A DNA stretch of 64,000 nucleotides from positions 682,001-746,000 of the forward strand of contig OY730477.1 in NCBI GenBank assembly GCA_963422745.1, read 5' to 3'. Positions within the stretch are counted from its first letter, which is position 1; each line of letters begins with the position of its first letter. This DNA comes from G963422745 sp963422745. Lineage in GTDB: Bacteria > Actinomycetota > Acidimicrobiia > Acidimicrobiales > Aldehydirespiratoraceae. Below are positions 51,231-59,869 of this stretch, one piece after another. A program made the translations under genes and the position numbers. Below the pieces are notes generated by a model, which was given only the letters and a program-made list of their open reading frames with translations, ran no database searches and was not told where the DNA came from.

Positions 51231-51977
51231 CTACAGCAAGGTGTAGTGATCAGCGATTGAAGCCGCGACTGTCATCAGCAACAAACCAAGATCATGGCTG
51301 CGGTCAGGGTTCGGGAAGCGGTACGCTGGGCCGTGGATGTGAACTGCAGCAATGATTGATCCGTTTGATTCCAGTATCGGGGCAGCCACGGAATTGATCC
51401 CGTCCACTCCTTCCTCATATCCCCAAGCGTAGCCCAAGCTCCTTATGGTGCCGAGTCGATCTCGGATCGAATCAGGTTCGGTGAGAGTATGGGTAGTGAC
51501 TGCCTGAAGTGGGTGAGCTAGAAACTTCTCGAGCACATCGGCGCTCCAGTGGGCCATCATCACCAGTCCACTTGGCACCGAATGGATCGGCAGCAATTCA
51601 CCGGTCCATCGCCGTACTCGCACGTCGGTCTCGGCTTCAACATGATCAAGGTAATAGACGTCGCGGCCGGACTCAATCGACAGTCCCGCCGTTTCACCGA
51701 TTGTGTCTGCGAGTTCGATCAGATGAGGTCGGGCTGTGGCCACAAGGCTATGGCCTGGTTGAGCGGCTCCTGCGATGTCGAGTAGTCCGTCGGCTAGACG
51801 GTATTGGCTGCCCCCGGAGAGCTGCTCGACAGCTTGTTCTTTTTCCAAGGCGCCGAGCAGGCGGGCAACGGTTGATTTGGGAAGACCGACCCGCTCAGCT
51901 AGTTCGGTCACACCGAGGGGCCCAAGCGAGAGAGTCCGCAGTAGGGCAAAGGCTCGCTCGACCGATTGGACCGTCAT
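51231..51977 (-). CDS. IclR-family transcriptional regulator
   Basis: 248 residues. N-terminal winged helix (SVERAFALLRTL, LGVTELAERVGLPKSTVARL) and C-terminal effector domain (GLSIESGRDVYYLDHV, LPIHSVPSGLVMMAHW, GVDGINSVAAPILESNGSII) match the IclR family. The effector is unknown. It stands alone on the minus strand between the protease island and proS, so no target is obvious. It is one candidate for the TTCCG-N5-CGGAA motif seen at fhs and serA/folC, but nothing in the sequence ties them together. Confidence 0.92.
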   Translation of the reverse strand: MTVQSVERAFALLRTLSLGPLGVTELAERVGLPKSTVARLLGALEKEQAVEQLSGGSQYRLADGLLDIAGAAQPGHSLVATARPHLIELADTIGETAGLSIESGRDVYYLDHVEAETDVRVRRWTGELLPIHSVPSGLVMMAHWSADVLEKFLAHPLQAVTTHTLTEPDSIRDRLGTIRSLGYAWGYEEGVDGINSVAAPILESNGSIIAAVHIHGPAYRFPNPDRSHDLGLLLMTVAASIADHYTLL

Positions 51978-52163
51978 GGATGGAAGCTAGCCAGGCCGGG
52001 AAGCCTTTCCCAAGTCTGAGAAGCTATAGCAGATCGAACGATCCCAAAGGTCCCAGGAAAAGGACAGGATTGTGTGGTCGTCAGTGTGGTTCAGCTAGGG
52101 GCCCGACCAAAGCGCAACCGATTGCGTCAACACATCAAACTGGCTGTGTGCGTGCGTGGCTCG

Positions 52164-52181
52164 ATGGCGGCGAGCCGCCAT
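52164..52181. terminator. GC-rich hairpin downstream of proS
   Basis: ATGGCGGC and GCCGCCAT form a perfect inverted repeat with only two bases between (effective loop about six). It lies about 55 bp beyond the proS stop in the direction of transcription, without a T-run, as is common for actinobacterial terminators. Confidence 0.5.
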
Positions 52182-52236
52182 GATATTGACTATTGCGTCG
52201 ATAGATCAGACAGGCGGTGTGCACTCATGACGGTCG

Positions 52237-53937
52237 TCAGGAACGCAACGCCTCGGCAACATGATCGACGGCGTCAGCTACCGGAACCCGTGAGGACCAG
52301 CCGGTGGATCGGTGCGTGAACTCCACTTCGTCGTTACGTAGCGCTCTGGGGCCCACAGTGAGCCGGAACGGAATACCGATCAGTTCGGCATCAGCGAACT
52401 TCACACCGGCTCGTACATCACGATCGTCAAGCAGTACCTCTATCCCGCGGGCCTTCAAGGAGGTGTATACCTCTTCTGCAACGGCAATCGAAGTGGTGTC
52501 CTCGGGGTTCACGACCGTGATGACTATCTTGAAAGGGGCCACATCAACAGGCCAGAGGAGACCCTTCTCATCATGATGGGTCTCGGCGAGCGCAGCCACC
52601 GCCCGCTCAATCCCGATGCCGTAGGAGCCCATCACAAGTGGCCGCTGTACGCCGTCGGCATCAAGCACCGTCGCATTCATCGCTTCTGCGTAGCGGGTAC
52701 CCAGCTTAAAGATGTGGCCAGCTTCAATGCAGCGCGAGACCTCAAGAGGCTCAGCGCATGCCGGGCATGTCTCACCAGCCTCAACCTCGCGTAGGTCGAG
52801 CCACTCGTCAACTGCGATGTCGCGCTCAATCGACACCCCCGTGTAGTGCCAGTCGTCGGTGTTAGCACCCGTAGAAAGTCCTGTGCGCCCCCACAACGCC
52901 GGGTCCGCCACGATCCGCAGCCCTTTCACCCCGACCGCACCCAGCGATCCGGGTAGTGCACCAAGCGCTTCCCGGGCCTCTTCGGGACGCGCCGGCCGCA
53001 AAGTCGTGGCACCGGTTCCGTCCTGGAGCTTCTGCACGTTGAGTTGGTGGTCGCCGCGGACCAAGGCCAACGTGATCGAACCGTCAAGCACCATCACCAT
53101 TGTCTTGATTTGATGCTCGGCCGCAGCACCACCGGGGATCTGCTCAAGAGCTGCGATAGTGCGCACACCCGGAGTCGGGAACCGTTTCAGGTCATGGATA
53201 TTTTGGTCGATGACCGGCGCCATCTTTGAGGTGGCTCTCTCAATGTTGGCTGCGTAGTCGCAGTTACCGCAACGAACGACGTCGTCTTCACCAGCGCTCG
53301 AAGGAATCATGAACTCCACCGAGCCCGTACCACCCATGGCACCCGATGATGCGTCAACGGGAATTGCGGGCACGCCCAGCCGTTCGAAGATCCGCACGTA
53401 GGCCTGATGATGTAAAGCGAACGATCCGTCAAGCCCCGCCTGATCAATGTCGAACGAATAAGAGTCCTTCATCTTGAACTCGCGGATCCGAAGCAGGCCG
53501 CTCTTGGGGCGGGGTTCGTCACGGAACTTGGTCTGTATCTGATACCAGATCTGGGGAAGGGACCGGTAGGAGTTGATTTCGGTGGCGAGTTCAGCGAAGA
53601 CCTCCTCATGGGTCATACCCATCGCCAGGTCGCCGCCCTTGCGATCGACGAGACGGAACATTTCCTCTCCCATGAGATCCCAGCGTCCGGATTTCTTCCA
53701 CAGCGACGCCGGATGCATGGCTGGCAACAAGAACTCCTGACCGCCGATGGCGTTCATCTCCTCGCGGACGATGTTCTCCACTTTGGCGAACACTCGCCAA
53801 CCGAGTGGCAGCAACGAGTAGTGACCGGCGTGGAGTTGGCGGATGAACCCGCCACGGATCAGCAGCCGGTGGCTGGAGGCTTCTGCATCGGCGGGTGTGT
53901 CGCGCAGGGTTGGAGTGTGCAAGGTTGACCAGCGCAT
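52237..53937 (-). CDS. proS: Prolyl-tRNA synthetase
   Basis: 566 residues from ATG 53937 (MRWSTLHTPTLRDTPADAEA); the frame continues upstream but this is the normal N-terminus. Class II motifs are evident: LIRGGFIRQLHAGHYSLLPLG, EEMNAIGGQEFLLPAMHPASLW, IWYQIQTKFRDEPRPKSGLLR, and GSYGIGIERAVAALAETHHD. An editing insertion (about 220-390) and a C-terminal anticodon-binding domain (PFKIVITVVNPEDTTSIAVA) are present, the long bacterial ProS type. It charges tRNA-Pro. Confidence 0.95.
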   Translation of the reverse strand: MRWSTLHTPTLRDTPADAEASSHRLLIRGGFIRQLHAGHYSLLPLGWRVFAKVENIVREEMNAIGGQEFLLPAMHPASLWKKSGRWDLMGEEMFRLVDRKGGDLAMGMTHEEVFAELATEINSYRSLPQIWYQIQTKFRDEPRPKSGLLRIREFKMKDSYSFDIDQAGLDGSFALHHQAYVRIFERLGVPAIPVDASSGAMGGTGSVEFMIPSSAGEDDVVRCGNCDYAANIERATSKMAPVIDQNIHDLKRFPTPGVRTIAALEQIPGGAAAEHQIKTMVMVLDGSITLALVRGDHQLNVQKLQDGTGATTLRPARPEEAREALGALPGSLGAVGVKGLRIVADPALWGRTGLSTGANTDDWHYTGVSIERDIAVDEWLDLREVEAGETCPACAEPLEVSRCIEAGHIFKLGTRYAEAMNATVLDADGVQRPLVMGSYGIGIERAVAALAETHHDEKGLLWPVDVAPFKIVITVVNPEDTTSIAVAEEVYTSLKARGIEVLLDDRDVRAGVKFADAELIGIPFRLTVGPRALRNDEVEFTHRSTGWSSRVPVADAVDHVAEALRS

Positions 53938-54325
53938 GGCTGTCACCGTACCGAAAGCGCCGTCAAACAGGCCTTGGACCGAGCGAGAACGAGAGCATCG
54001 CACGGTTGTCGCTGGTTGCACTGGTCTGTCACCTACCGAAACTGCGAAGCGAGCGGCACCTACTTCGCGAGGCCATATTTGCGAGTCACTACTTAACGAA
54101 CCGTTGTGACCGATCCGGGTTGAGGGCAGGTCTTGCTGGGACCCACAGTGCGATAAGTGCTGGACCCTCAGGGCGATAAGGAAGAGTCACGGGGAGGAAT
54201 TTTCGTACCGGCAGGCCTGGTTCCGGTCCCCGGAGGGGCCTGTGGGTTATCCTGCCCGGCCGGGCTGGCGAGCCCTGCAGGCCTGGTTCCGGTCCCGCAT
54301 GGGGCTCTCGCGTTAGGATAGAGCA
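53938..54325 (+). other. 388-bp leader region before the formate dehydrogenase operon, with 67-bp direct repeat
   Basis: It contains the promoters of proS and the formate dehydrogenase operon. GCAGGCCTGGTTCCGGTCCC occurs at 54211 and 54278, 67 bp apart. Short stems are possible: CAGGCC (54212) with GGCCTG, and GGGCT (54262-54266) with AGCCC (54271-54275) around GGCG. The structure could be a leader RNA, but it does not match a riboswitch that I can name. No gene is seen. Confidence 0.6.
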
Positions 54326-56263
54326 ATGGCCAATACAGCCCGGAGCCGGAAACGGCGACCGTTGACCGAGCGCCTTGTTCGCCTGAGAACACCTATGGTT
54401 CGTGTGGACAGTGAGCTACAACCTGCCACGTGGGACGAAGCGCTCGCCCGTGCGGCCGCCGGGTTCACGAACGTACGAAGTGAACGTGGCGGTAGAGGGT
54501 TCGCCATGTTCAGTTGCTCCAAGTCAACCAACGAGATGAACTATGCCGCCCAGAAGTTCATTCGCACCGCTATGGGGTCCAACAACATTGACTCCTGCAA
54601 TCGAACTTGACACGCACCCAGCGTCGTCGGTCTGGCGGCAGTGTTCGGAGCCGGAGGCGGAACGTCGTCATATCGTGAAGTTTCTGAGGCCGACGTTGTC
54701 TTATTGTGGGGTTCCAACGCCCGCGAAGCTCACCCCATCTTCTTTCATCATCTGTTGAAGGGTCTCGACCACGGGACTGTCATGTACGCCATTGATCCGC
54801 GCCGCACAGCTTCTGCGAAGTTCGCGGATGCGTGGCTCGGACTGAACGTGGGTACCGACGTGGCTTTGGCTAACGCAGTCGGCCGCGAGATCATCGCTGC
54901 GGGTTTGCACGATCCCGAGTTCGTCGCCCATGCGACATCGGGTTTCGAGGACTACCGGGCGCACGTTGAGTCCTACACGCTTGACTACGCCGAGCTGGTG
55001 ACCGGAGTGCCCGGTGAGGCGATCCGTGAGATGGCACACGCCTACGCCACCGCTGACAAAGCACAGATCCTGTGGACGCTGGGCATCACTGAGCACCACA
55101 ACGGTGTCGACAACGTCAAATCGCTTTGTAACCTCGCCCTTCTCACCGGTCACGTCGGGCGCTGGGGTTCGGGTCTGGTGCCGTTGCGGGGTCAAAACAA
55201 CGTCCAGGGTGGCGGTGACATGGGTGCGCTCCCCAACAAATTCCCCGGGTTCCAAGACATCGTCGATCCTGTAGCGAGGGCCAAGTTTGAGTCCGTCTAC
55301 GGCATGGAACTCAACCCAGAACCTGGTCTTCATCTCACGTTGATGTTTGAGGCCATGGACGAGGGTGTCATTACCGGTGCCTACATAATCGGCGAGAACC
55401 CGGCGGATTCCGAAGCCGACGTTGATCACGCTCGTCGGCTTCTTGCGGGTCTGGAGATCTTGGTCGTGCAAGACATCTTCATGACTCGAACAGCCGAACT
55501 TGCCGACGTCGTGTTGCCGTCGTCGGTTGCTTGGGCGGAGTGCGAAGGCACTGTTACGTCCTCGGAGCGACGTGTGCAGCGTGTACGTGCCGCCTTGGAT
55601 CCTCCTGGGGAGTGCCGCCACGACCACGAGATAATCGGTGCTCTGGCTAAGCGCATGGGTGTCGACTGGGGTGACCCCACACCAGAGGAACTGTGGGACG
55701 AACTGAGGTCGCTTTCACCGATGCACGCTGGGATGAGCTGGGACCGCCTCGAATCCTACGGCGGGTTGCGTTGGCCGTGCCCGTCCGAGGACCACCCCGG
55801 CAGCCCGTTTCTTCACGGTTGGTTGTGGGAGAGCGACCTCGGAGGTCGTCGGCCAGCACCGTTTTCTATCACCCAACACGAAGGCCCGACCGAGCACCTC
55901 AGCGAACGTTTCCCGCTGCGGCTCACGACCGGTCGGGCGCTGGACTCCTACAACACCGGTGTGCAGTCACGTGGATTCGCCAGTCCGATTCGCTACGGCG
56001 ACGCTTTGGACCTGAACCCCTCCGACGCAGCCGAGATTGGCGTAGTCGACGGGGAACGGGTGTTGGTATCCTCGCCTCGTGGCTCCGTAGAGATGCCGGT
56101 GCGTATCCAACCCGACATTCCTGCCGGGTTGACCTTTACTACCTTTCACTTCCCTGAACTAGTTGATATCAACCTCGTCACCAACGACGAATGGGACCGT
56201 GACTCGGGCACGGCTGAGTTCAAGGCTGCGGCTATACGGGTGGAGAAGCTTCCCATTGGCTGA
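54326..56263 (+). CDS. fdhA: Formate dehydrogenase catalytic (molybdo/tungsto-pterin) subunit, selenocysteine-containing, lacking its N-terminal Fe-S part
   Basis: 645 residues if the in-frame TGA at 54608-54610 is read as selenocysteine (residue 95). Context is NNIDSCNRT-U-HAPSVVGL, matching the catalytic site of formate dehydrogenases (C-A-R-V-U-H-G-P-S-V-A in E. coli FdhF). The frame continues unchanged through RGQNNVQGGGDMGALPNKFPG (conserved Arg), GENPADSEADVDHARRLL and the C-terminal cofactor domain RFPLRLTTGRALDSYNTGVQ. AGGA precedes ATG 54326. The usual N-terminal 4Fe-4S domain is absent: the protein starts at ATWDEALARAA-type sequence after a short lead. Oxidises formate to CO2, passing electrons to FdhB. 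Its 3' end is the source of a 121-bp tandem array. Confidence 0.88.
54608..54640 (+). promoter_or_regulatory. Selenocysteine UGA and bacterial SECIS hairpin
   Basis: TGA (54608-54610) is followed after 12 nt by GTCGTC (54623-54628), loop GGTCT (54629-54633) and GGCGGC (54634-54639): six pairs including two G-U. The E. coli fdhF SECIS has an 11-nt spacing and the same GGUCU apical loop that is bound by SelB. No selA, selB, selC or selD is seen in this window, so the machinery must be elsewhere. Confidence 0.82.
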
Positions 56264-56639
56264 TCTGCATTTCTCTGAACTGGTTGATATCAACCTTGTT
56301 GCCAACGACGAATGGGACCGTGACTCGGGCACGGCTGAGTTCAAGGCTGCGGCTATACGGGTGGAGAAGCTTCCCATTGGCTGATCTGCATTTCTCTGAA
56401 CTGGTTGATATCAACCTTGTTGCCAACGACGAATGGGACCGTGACTCGGGCACGGCTGAGTTCAAGGCTGCGGCTATACGGGTGGAGAAGCTTCCCATTG
56501 GCTGATCTGCATTTCTCTGAACTGGTTGATATCAACCTTGTTGCCAACGACGAATGGGACCGTGACTCGGGCACGGCTGAGTTCAAGGCTGCGGCTATAC
56601 GGGTGGAGAAGCTTCCCATTGGCTGATCTGCATTTCTCC
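56156..56639 (+). repeat. 121-bp tandem array over the fdhA/fdhB junction, four copies
   Basis: Units begin GAACT(A/G)GTTGATATCAAC at 56156, 56277, 56398 and 56519. The first is the true fdhA 3' end; copies 2-4 are virtually identical to each other and differ from the first at a few positions near their start. Each carries the fdhA stop and a TTG start in the overlap TTGGCTGA. Copies 1-3 therefore create mini-ORFs of 42 codons that start at TTG, read in frame into the repeated fdhA tail and end at the next TTGGCTGA (56256, 56377, 56498 to 56619). Confidence 0.95.
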
Positions 56640-58388
56640 AGCGATCGGGCCGACCAGATAGAGATCGCTGCAATTGACTCCGTACTGCGAGGCCGATCAG
56701 TGGTATCCACCGAGTCCGAACGGTTCGTTCGGGCAGGTACCGCCAAACGCCACGGTCATCGTCATCTGCTGCTGCCAGCTCTGCACGCTCTGCAAAACGC
56801 AAAAGGTTGGATCAGCCCGGGTGGGCTCAACCATGTCTGTGACGCCCTGCAGGTTCCTCCGGCGGAGGCCTATGGGGTCGCAACGTTCTACGACATGTTC
56901 CGGGTCACCGAGCCAGCCCATCTAGGCGACGTCACCCACGTCTGTGTTGATGCGGCCTGCCAGATCTCGGGTGCGGCTCAAAAGGTCACGGAGTTCAGAT
57001 CCGCCGGGGTCGACGTTCATGAGTCTGCGTGTCTGGGCCAGTGCGAACGCCCACCCGCAGTATTCATCCAAGGAGTTGGTGGACCGAATCGAGTCGCTGC
57101 CGATGCGGAGCCTGTGATCTTTCACCAACACGGCGACGAATCTCTGCGCTTGCTGAGACGTATCGCCGTGGTCGACCCGACGTCGTTGGACTCGTATCGC
57201 GTCCACGGTGGCTATGAGGCGCTGGCGATCGCCACCACGATGGGCGCTGAGGCGGTCTGTAACGCTGTGGCTGATTCGGGATTGTCGGGGCGGGGTGGTG
57301 CGGCGTTCCCGACTGGGGTGAAATGGCGTGCCGTTGCTGCCGAGCGGGGCCGACCCAAGCATGTGGTAGCCAACTGCGACGAGTCTGAACCTGGTACGTT
57401 CAAGGATCGCGTCGTTATGGAAAACGACCCGTTCGCTGTGATCGAGGCGCTCACCGTCGCGGGATTCGCAACCGGTGCTGAGAACGGCTGGATCTATATC
57501 CGTGGTGAGTATCCGCTGGCGACGGCACGTCTTGAGCTGGCGATCGAGGAGGCCCGCAGTGCTAGCCTTCTCGGTCCCAATGCCGCAGGATCCGGTCACG
57601 ATTTTGACATCGAACTGCGCAGAGGTGCTGGTGCCTACATCTGCGGCGAGGAGACCGCGTTGTTCGCATCGCTGGAGGGGTTCCGAGGGGAGCCACGAAG
57701 CAAGCCGCCATTCCCCACTACCCACGGCCTGTTCTCGGAGCCGACCGCGATCAACAATCCCGAAACCCTGATCAACGTGTTGGACATCATGACACACGGC
57801 GCGCACGGCTACCGCAGCCGTGGCACCGAACGGTCTCCGGGCACCAAGTTGCTGTGTGTGAGCGGCCGGGTTGCCAAACCTGGGCTGTACGAAATCGAGT
57901 TTGGTACCACCCTCGGCGAGGTTCTTGACTTGGCCGGGGGCCTGACCGGCAACGGCGAGCTGGCAGCAATACTGATGGGCGGTGCCGCCGGTTCGTTCGT
58001 CGGACCCGACCATCTCAACATGCCCATAACCTTGGAAGACGCCCGTGCGCGTGGCACTACTCTCGGATCAGGTGTCGTGATGGCGTTCACCACCGAGATC
58101 GACATGGTTGGAGTGCTGGTGCGCATCGCGGAGTTCTTTCGCAACGAGTCCTGCGGCCAATGCGTTCCATGCCGGGTCGGGACCGTTCGTCAGCACGAGA
58201 CTATGGTGCAACTCCAACGCAGGGGCTCAGTCAGCCATGATCGCCGCGAACTGATCGATGACATTTCCAAAGTAATGGCCGACGCCTCGATCTGCGGACT
58301 CGGTCACACGGCGTCTTCGGCTATCGACTCCGCCATCAAGCTAGGGCTCGTGCCCAGTGGCCCAAGCCGTGTTGGTGTGTCGACGTGA
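56619..58388 (+). CDS. fdhB: Formate dehydrogenase NAD-reducing subunit, NuoE-NuoF fusion
   Basis: 589 residues from TTG 56619 (reads ADLHFSSDRADQIEIAA), the start preserved in each repeat copy; longer frames upstream are created by the array. NuoE-like thioredoxin-fold part (about 30-190): LPALHALQNAKGWISPG, VCVDAACQISGA and SACLGQCERPPAV hold the 2Fe-2S cysteines. NuoF-like part: GLSGRGGAAFPTGVKW (FMN/NAD), GAGAYICGEETALFASLEG and ESCGQCVPCRVGT with ICGLGHT for the 4Fe-4S cluster. It passes electrons from FdhA to NAD+. The stop overlaps the next gene (GTGA). Confidence 0.92.
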   Translation: MADLHFSSDRADQIEIAAIDSVLRGRSVVSTESERFVRAGTAKRHGHRHLLLPALHALQNAKGWISPGGLNHVCDALQVPPAEAYGVATFYDMFRVTEPAHLGDVTHVCVDAACQISGAAQKVTEFRSAGVDVHESACLGQCERPPAVFIQGVGGPNRVAADAEPVIFHQHGDESLRLLRRIAVVDPTSLDSYRVHGGYEALAIATTMGAEAVCNAVADSGLSGRGGAAFPTGVKWRAVAAERGRPKHVVANCDESEPGTFKDRVVMENDPFAVIEALTVAGFATGAENGWIYIRGEYPLATARLELAIEEARSASLLGPNAAGSGHDFDIELRRGAGAYICGEETALFASLEGFRGEPRSKPPFPTTHGLFSEPTAINNPETLINVLDIMTHGAHGYRSRGTERSPGTKLLCVSGRVAKPGLYEIEFGTTLGEVLDLAGGLTGNGELAAILMGGAAGSFVGPDHLNMPITLEDARARGTTLGSGVVMAFTTEIDMVGVLVRIAEFFRNESCGQCVPCRVGTVRQHETMVQLQRRGSVSHDRRELIDDISKVMADASICGLGHTASSAIDSAIKLGLVPSGPSRVGVST

Positions 58389-59278
58389 CCGTTTCGCAGA
58401 CGGCAGTGTCGGTGCGCAATGTGTCGCTAACCGTGGACGGTCGCAGCGTTGAGGTACCCGATGGAACCTCAATCCACAAGGCATGCGAATCCGTAGGCAT
58501 TGACACGCCTACTCTGTGCTGGGCCGAGAACCTCACCCCCGTCAACGTCTGCAGGGTCTGCGTCGTGGAGGTGCAGGGAAGCCGAACGTTGGTGCCGTCG
58601 TGTGCGCGGGCCGTCAAGGACGGCATGGTCGTTGAAACGGATTCTGAGCGTGTGCGCCACAGCCGCAAGATGGTGCTCGAGTTCCTCGGCTCGGGCGTGG
58701 ACCTGAGCCAGGCTGACGACCTTCAGCGATGGATGCAGCACTACGGCTGCGACCCGAACCGCTACGACCAAGACGAGCTCCCAGCTGAGCGGATGGACGA
58801 GGTCCCCAAGATCCAAGACGACCTCTACATCCGCGACTATGACCGCTGCGTGCTGTGCTACAAATGCGTGGAGGCCTGCGGCGACGACGCTCAGCACACC
58901 TACGCCATCGCGGTTAGCGGGCGGGGTTTCGACGCCCGGATATCCACCGAGTTTGATGTGGTGCTGCCGGACTCGGCTTGTGTGTACTGCGGCAACTGCA
59001 TCGCTGTGTGTCCTACCGGCGCGATTCAGTTCAAGACCGAGTTCGACCTAAGACAACTTGGCGATTGGCGACCCGACGAGCAGGAGGTGACCCGGACGGT
59101 CTGTTCGTATTGCGGCGTGGGTTGCAACCTTGACCTGCACACCCAAGACAACCGGATCGTGAAGGTCACCTCACCGCATGACCACTCTGTCAGCGCTGGC
59201 ATGTTATGCATTAAAGGCCGTTTCGGTTGGCAATACGTGCACCCCCCGCCGGAACCGTCCCCGGATTCCGGGGGCTGA
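58385..59278 (+). CDS. Separate N-terminal Fe-S half of formate dehydrogenase alpha (NuoG-like)
   Basis: 297 residues from a GTG overlapping the fdhB stop. Domains: 2Fe-2S ferredoxin (TLCWAENLTPVNVCRVC, SCARAV), the His/Cys NuoG-type segment (QRWMQHYGCD), two ferredoxin 4Fe-4S motifs (RCVLCYKCVEACGD and CVYCGNCIAVCP), and finally the Mo-proximal 4Fe-4S motif CSYCGVGC with LCIKGRFGWQYVHPP. In one-piece FdhA proteins the catalytic domain would follow exactly here; instead the gene stops, and that domain is encoded as fdhA at the front of the operon. The two presumably assemble in trans. Confidence 0.88.
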   Translation: MTVSQTAVSVRNVSLTVDGRSVEVPDGTSIHKACESVGIDTPTLCWAENLTPVNVCRVCVVEVQGSRTLVPSCARAVKDGMVVETDSERVRHSRKMVLEFLGSGVDLSQADDLQRWMQHYGCDPNRYDQDELPAERMDEVPKIQDDLYIRDYDRCVLCYKCVEACGDDAQHTYAIAVSGRGFDARISTEFDVVLPDSACVYCGNCIAVCPTGAIQFKTEFDLRQLGDWRPDEQEVTRTVCSYCGVGCNLDLHTQDNRIVKVTSPHDHSVSAGMLCIKGRFGWQYVHPPPEPSPDSGG

Positions 59279-59284
59279 ATCGGG

Positions 59285-59569
59285 TCAGTCGAAACCGTCG
59301 ACTATCACAGCCCTGCCGTTTTCGGTTGCTCCGAGCCGAATGCCGATGATCGCCTGGTATTCGTCTGATTCGTAGGCTGCTAGGGCCAGAGCCTTGGACG
59401 GATACTCAATTACGACACTTTGATGGCCAGCGTCGCCTTCTTTGGTGACTGACGTACGGTCCAAGACGAGCAGCCTGCCGTTCTTAAGGATTGGTGCCGA
59501 CTGCTTCTGATAGGACTTGTAGGCGTCACGATCGACGACGTCGTAGTTAGCGATGAGGTATGCGGTCAT
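59285..59569 (-). CDS. DUF1330 family protein
   Basis: 94 residues of the small ferredoxin-like/dimeric alpha-beta barrel family DUF1330: TAYLIANYDVVDRDAYKSYQ, SVVIEYPSKALALAAYESDE and YQAIIGIRLGAT. Function not established. It converges on the end of the formate dehydrogenase operon with six bases between. Confidence 0.88.
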   Translation of the reverse strand: MTAYLIANYDVVDRDAYKSYQKQSAPILKNGRLLVLDRTSVTKEGDAGHQSVVIEYPSKALALAAYESDEYQAIIGIRLGATENGRAVIVDGFD

Positions 59570-59869
59570 TCAACCATTGTGCCAAACCCGCAGTGGCAGA
59601 CATGAGTCGGATCGGTCAGCGGTACGGGTGCGGTGCCAGATACCTTCGGGTGCGGTGCCAGATACCATTGTCAGGCAACCAGCGGAGATAATAACTCGGG
59701 CGGTACATGCTCCTTGGTGCTTTGGCTTCCCTCAATACTTTTGATCAGATTCTGGTGATCAGATTCCGATGGAAGGGTAAATCGGGATTGTCTGGTTGCC
59801 CTGACATAGACGTGGTCTCGCACGTGTTGGCCGTGGATAGCGTCCAAAGCAGACGATGAGTCCTCGGGA
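59570..59869. other. 300-bp gap with a 22-bp direct repeat, no gene seen
   Basis: CGGGTGCGGTGCCAGATACC begins at 59625 and 59647. Further right GATCAGATTCTGGTGATCAGATTCCG contains a 9-10 bp direct repeat (only noted in outline). A minus-strand open frame of 92 codons overlaps the end of meaB but has no recognisable product. Confidence 0.5.

Noticed and set aside
54608..54610. TGA as a nonsense mutation making fdhA a pseudogene
   Set aside because: It lies exactly at the catalytic Sec/Cys position, the frame is intact on both sides and a GGTCT-loop hairpin follows at the proper distance.
56163..56626. Repeated 73-codon frames in the 121-bp array
   Set aside because: Off-frame products of the duplication starting at internal ATG-like codons; the meaningful frames are the 42-codon ones from TTG in TTGGCTGA.
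56922..58013. 363-codon frame antisense to fdhB
   Set aside because: Shadow of the NuoEF fusion; no recognisable protein.
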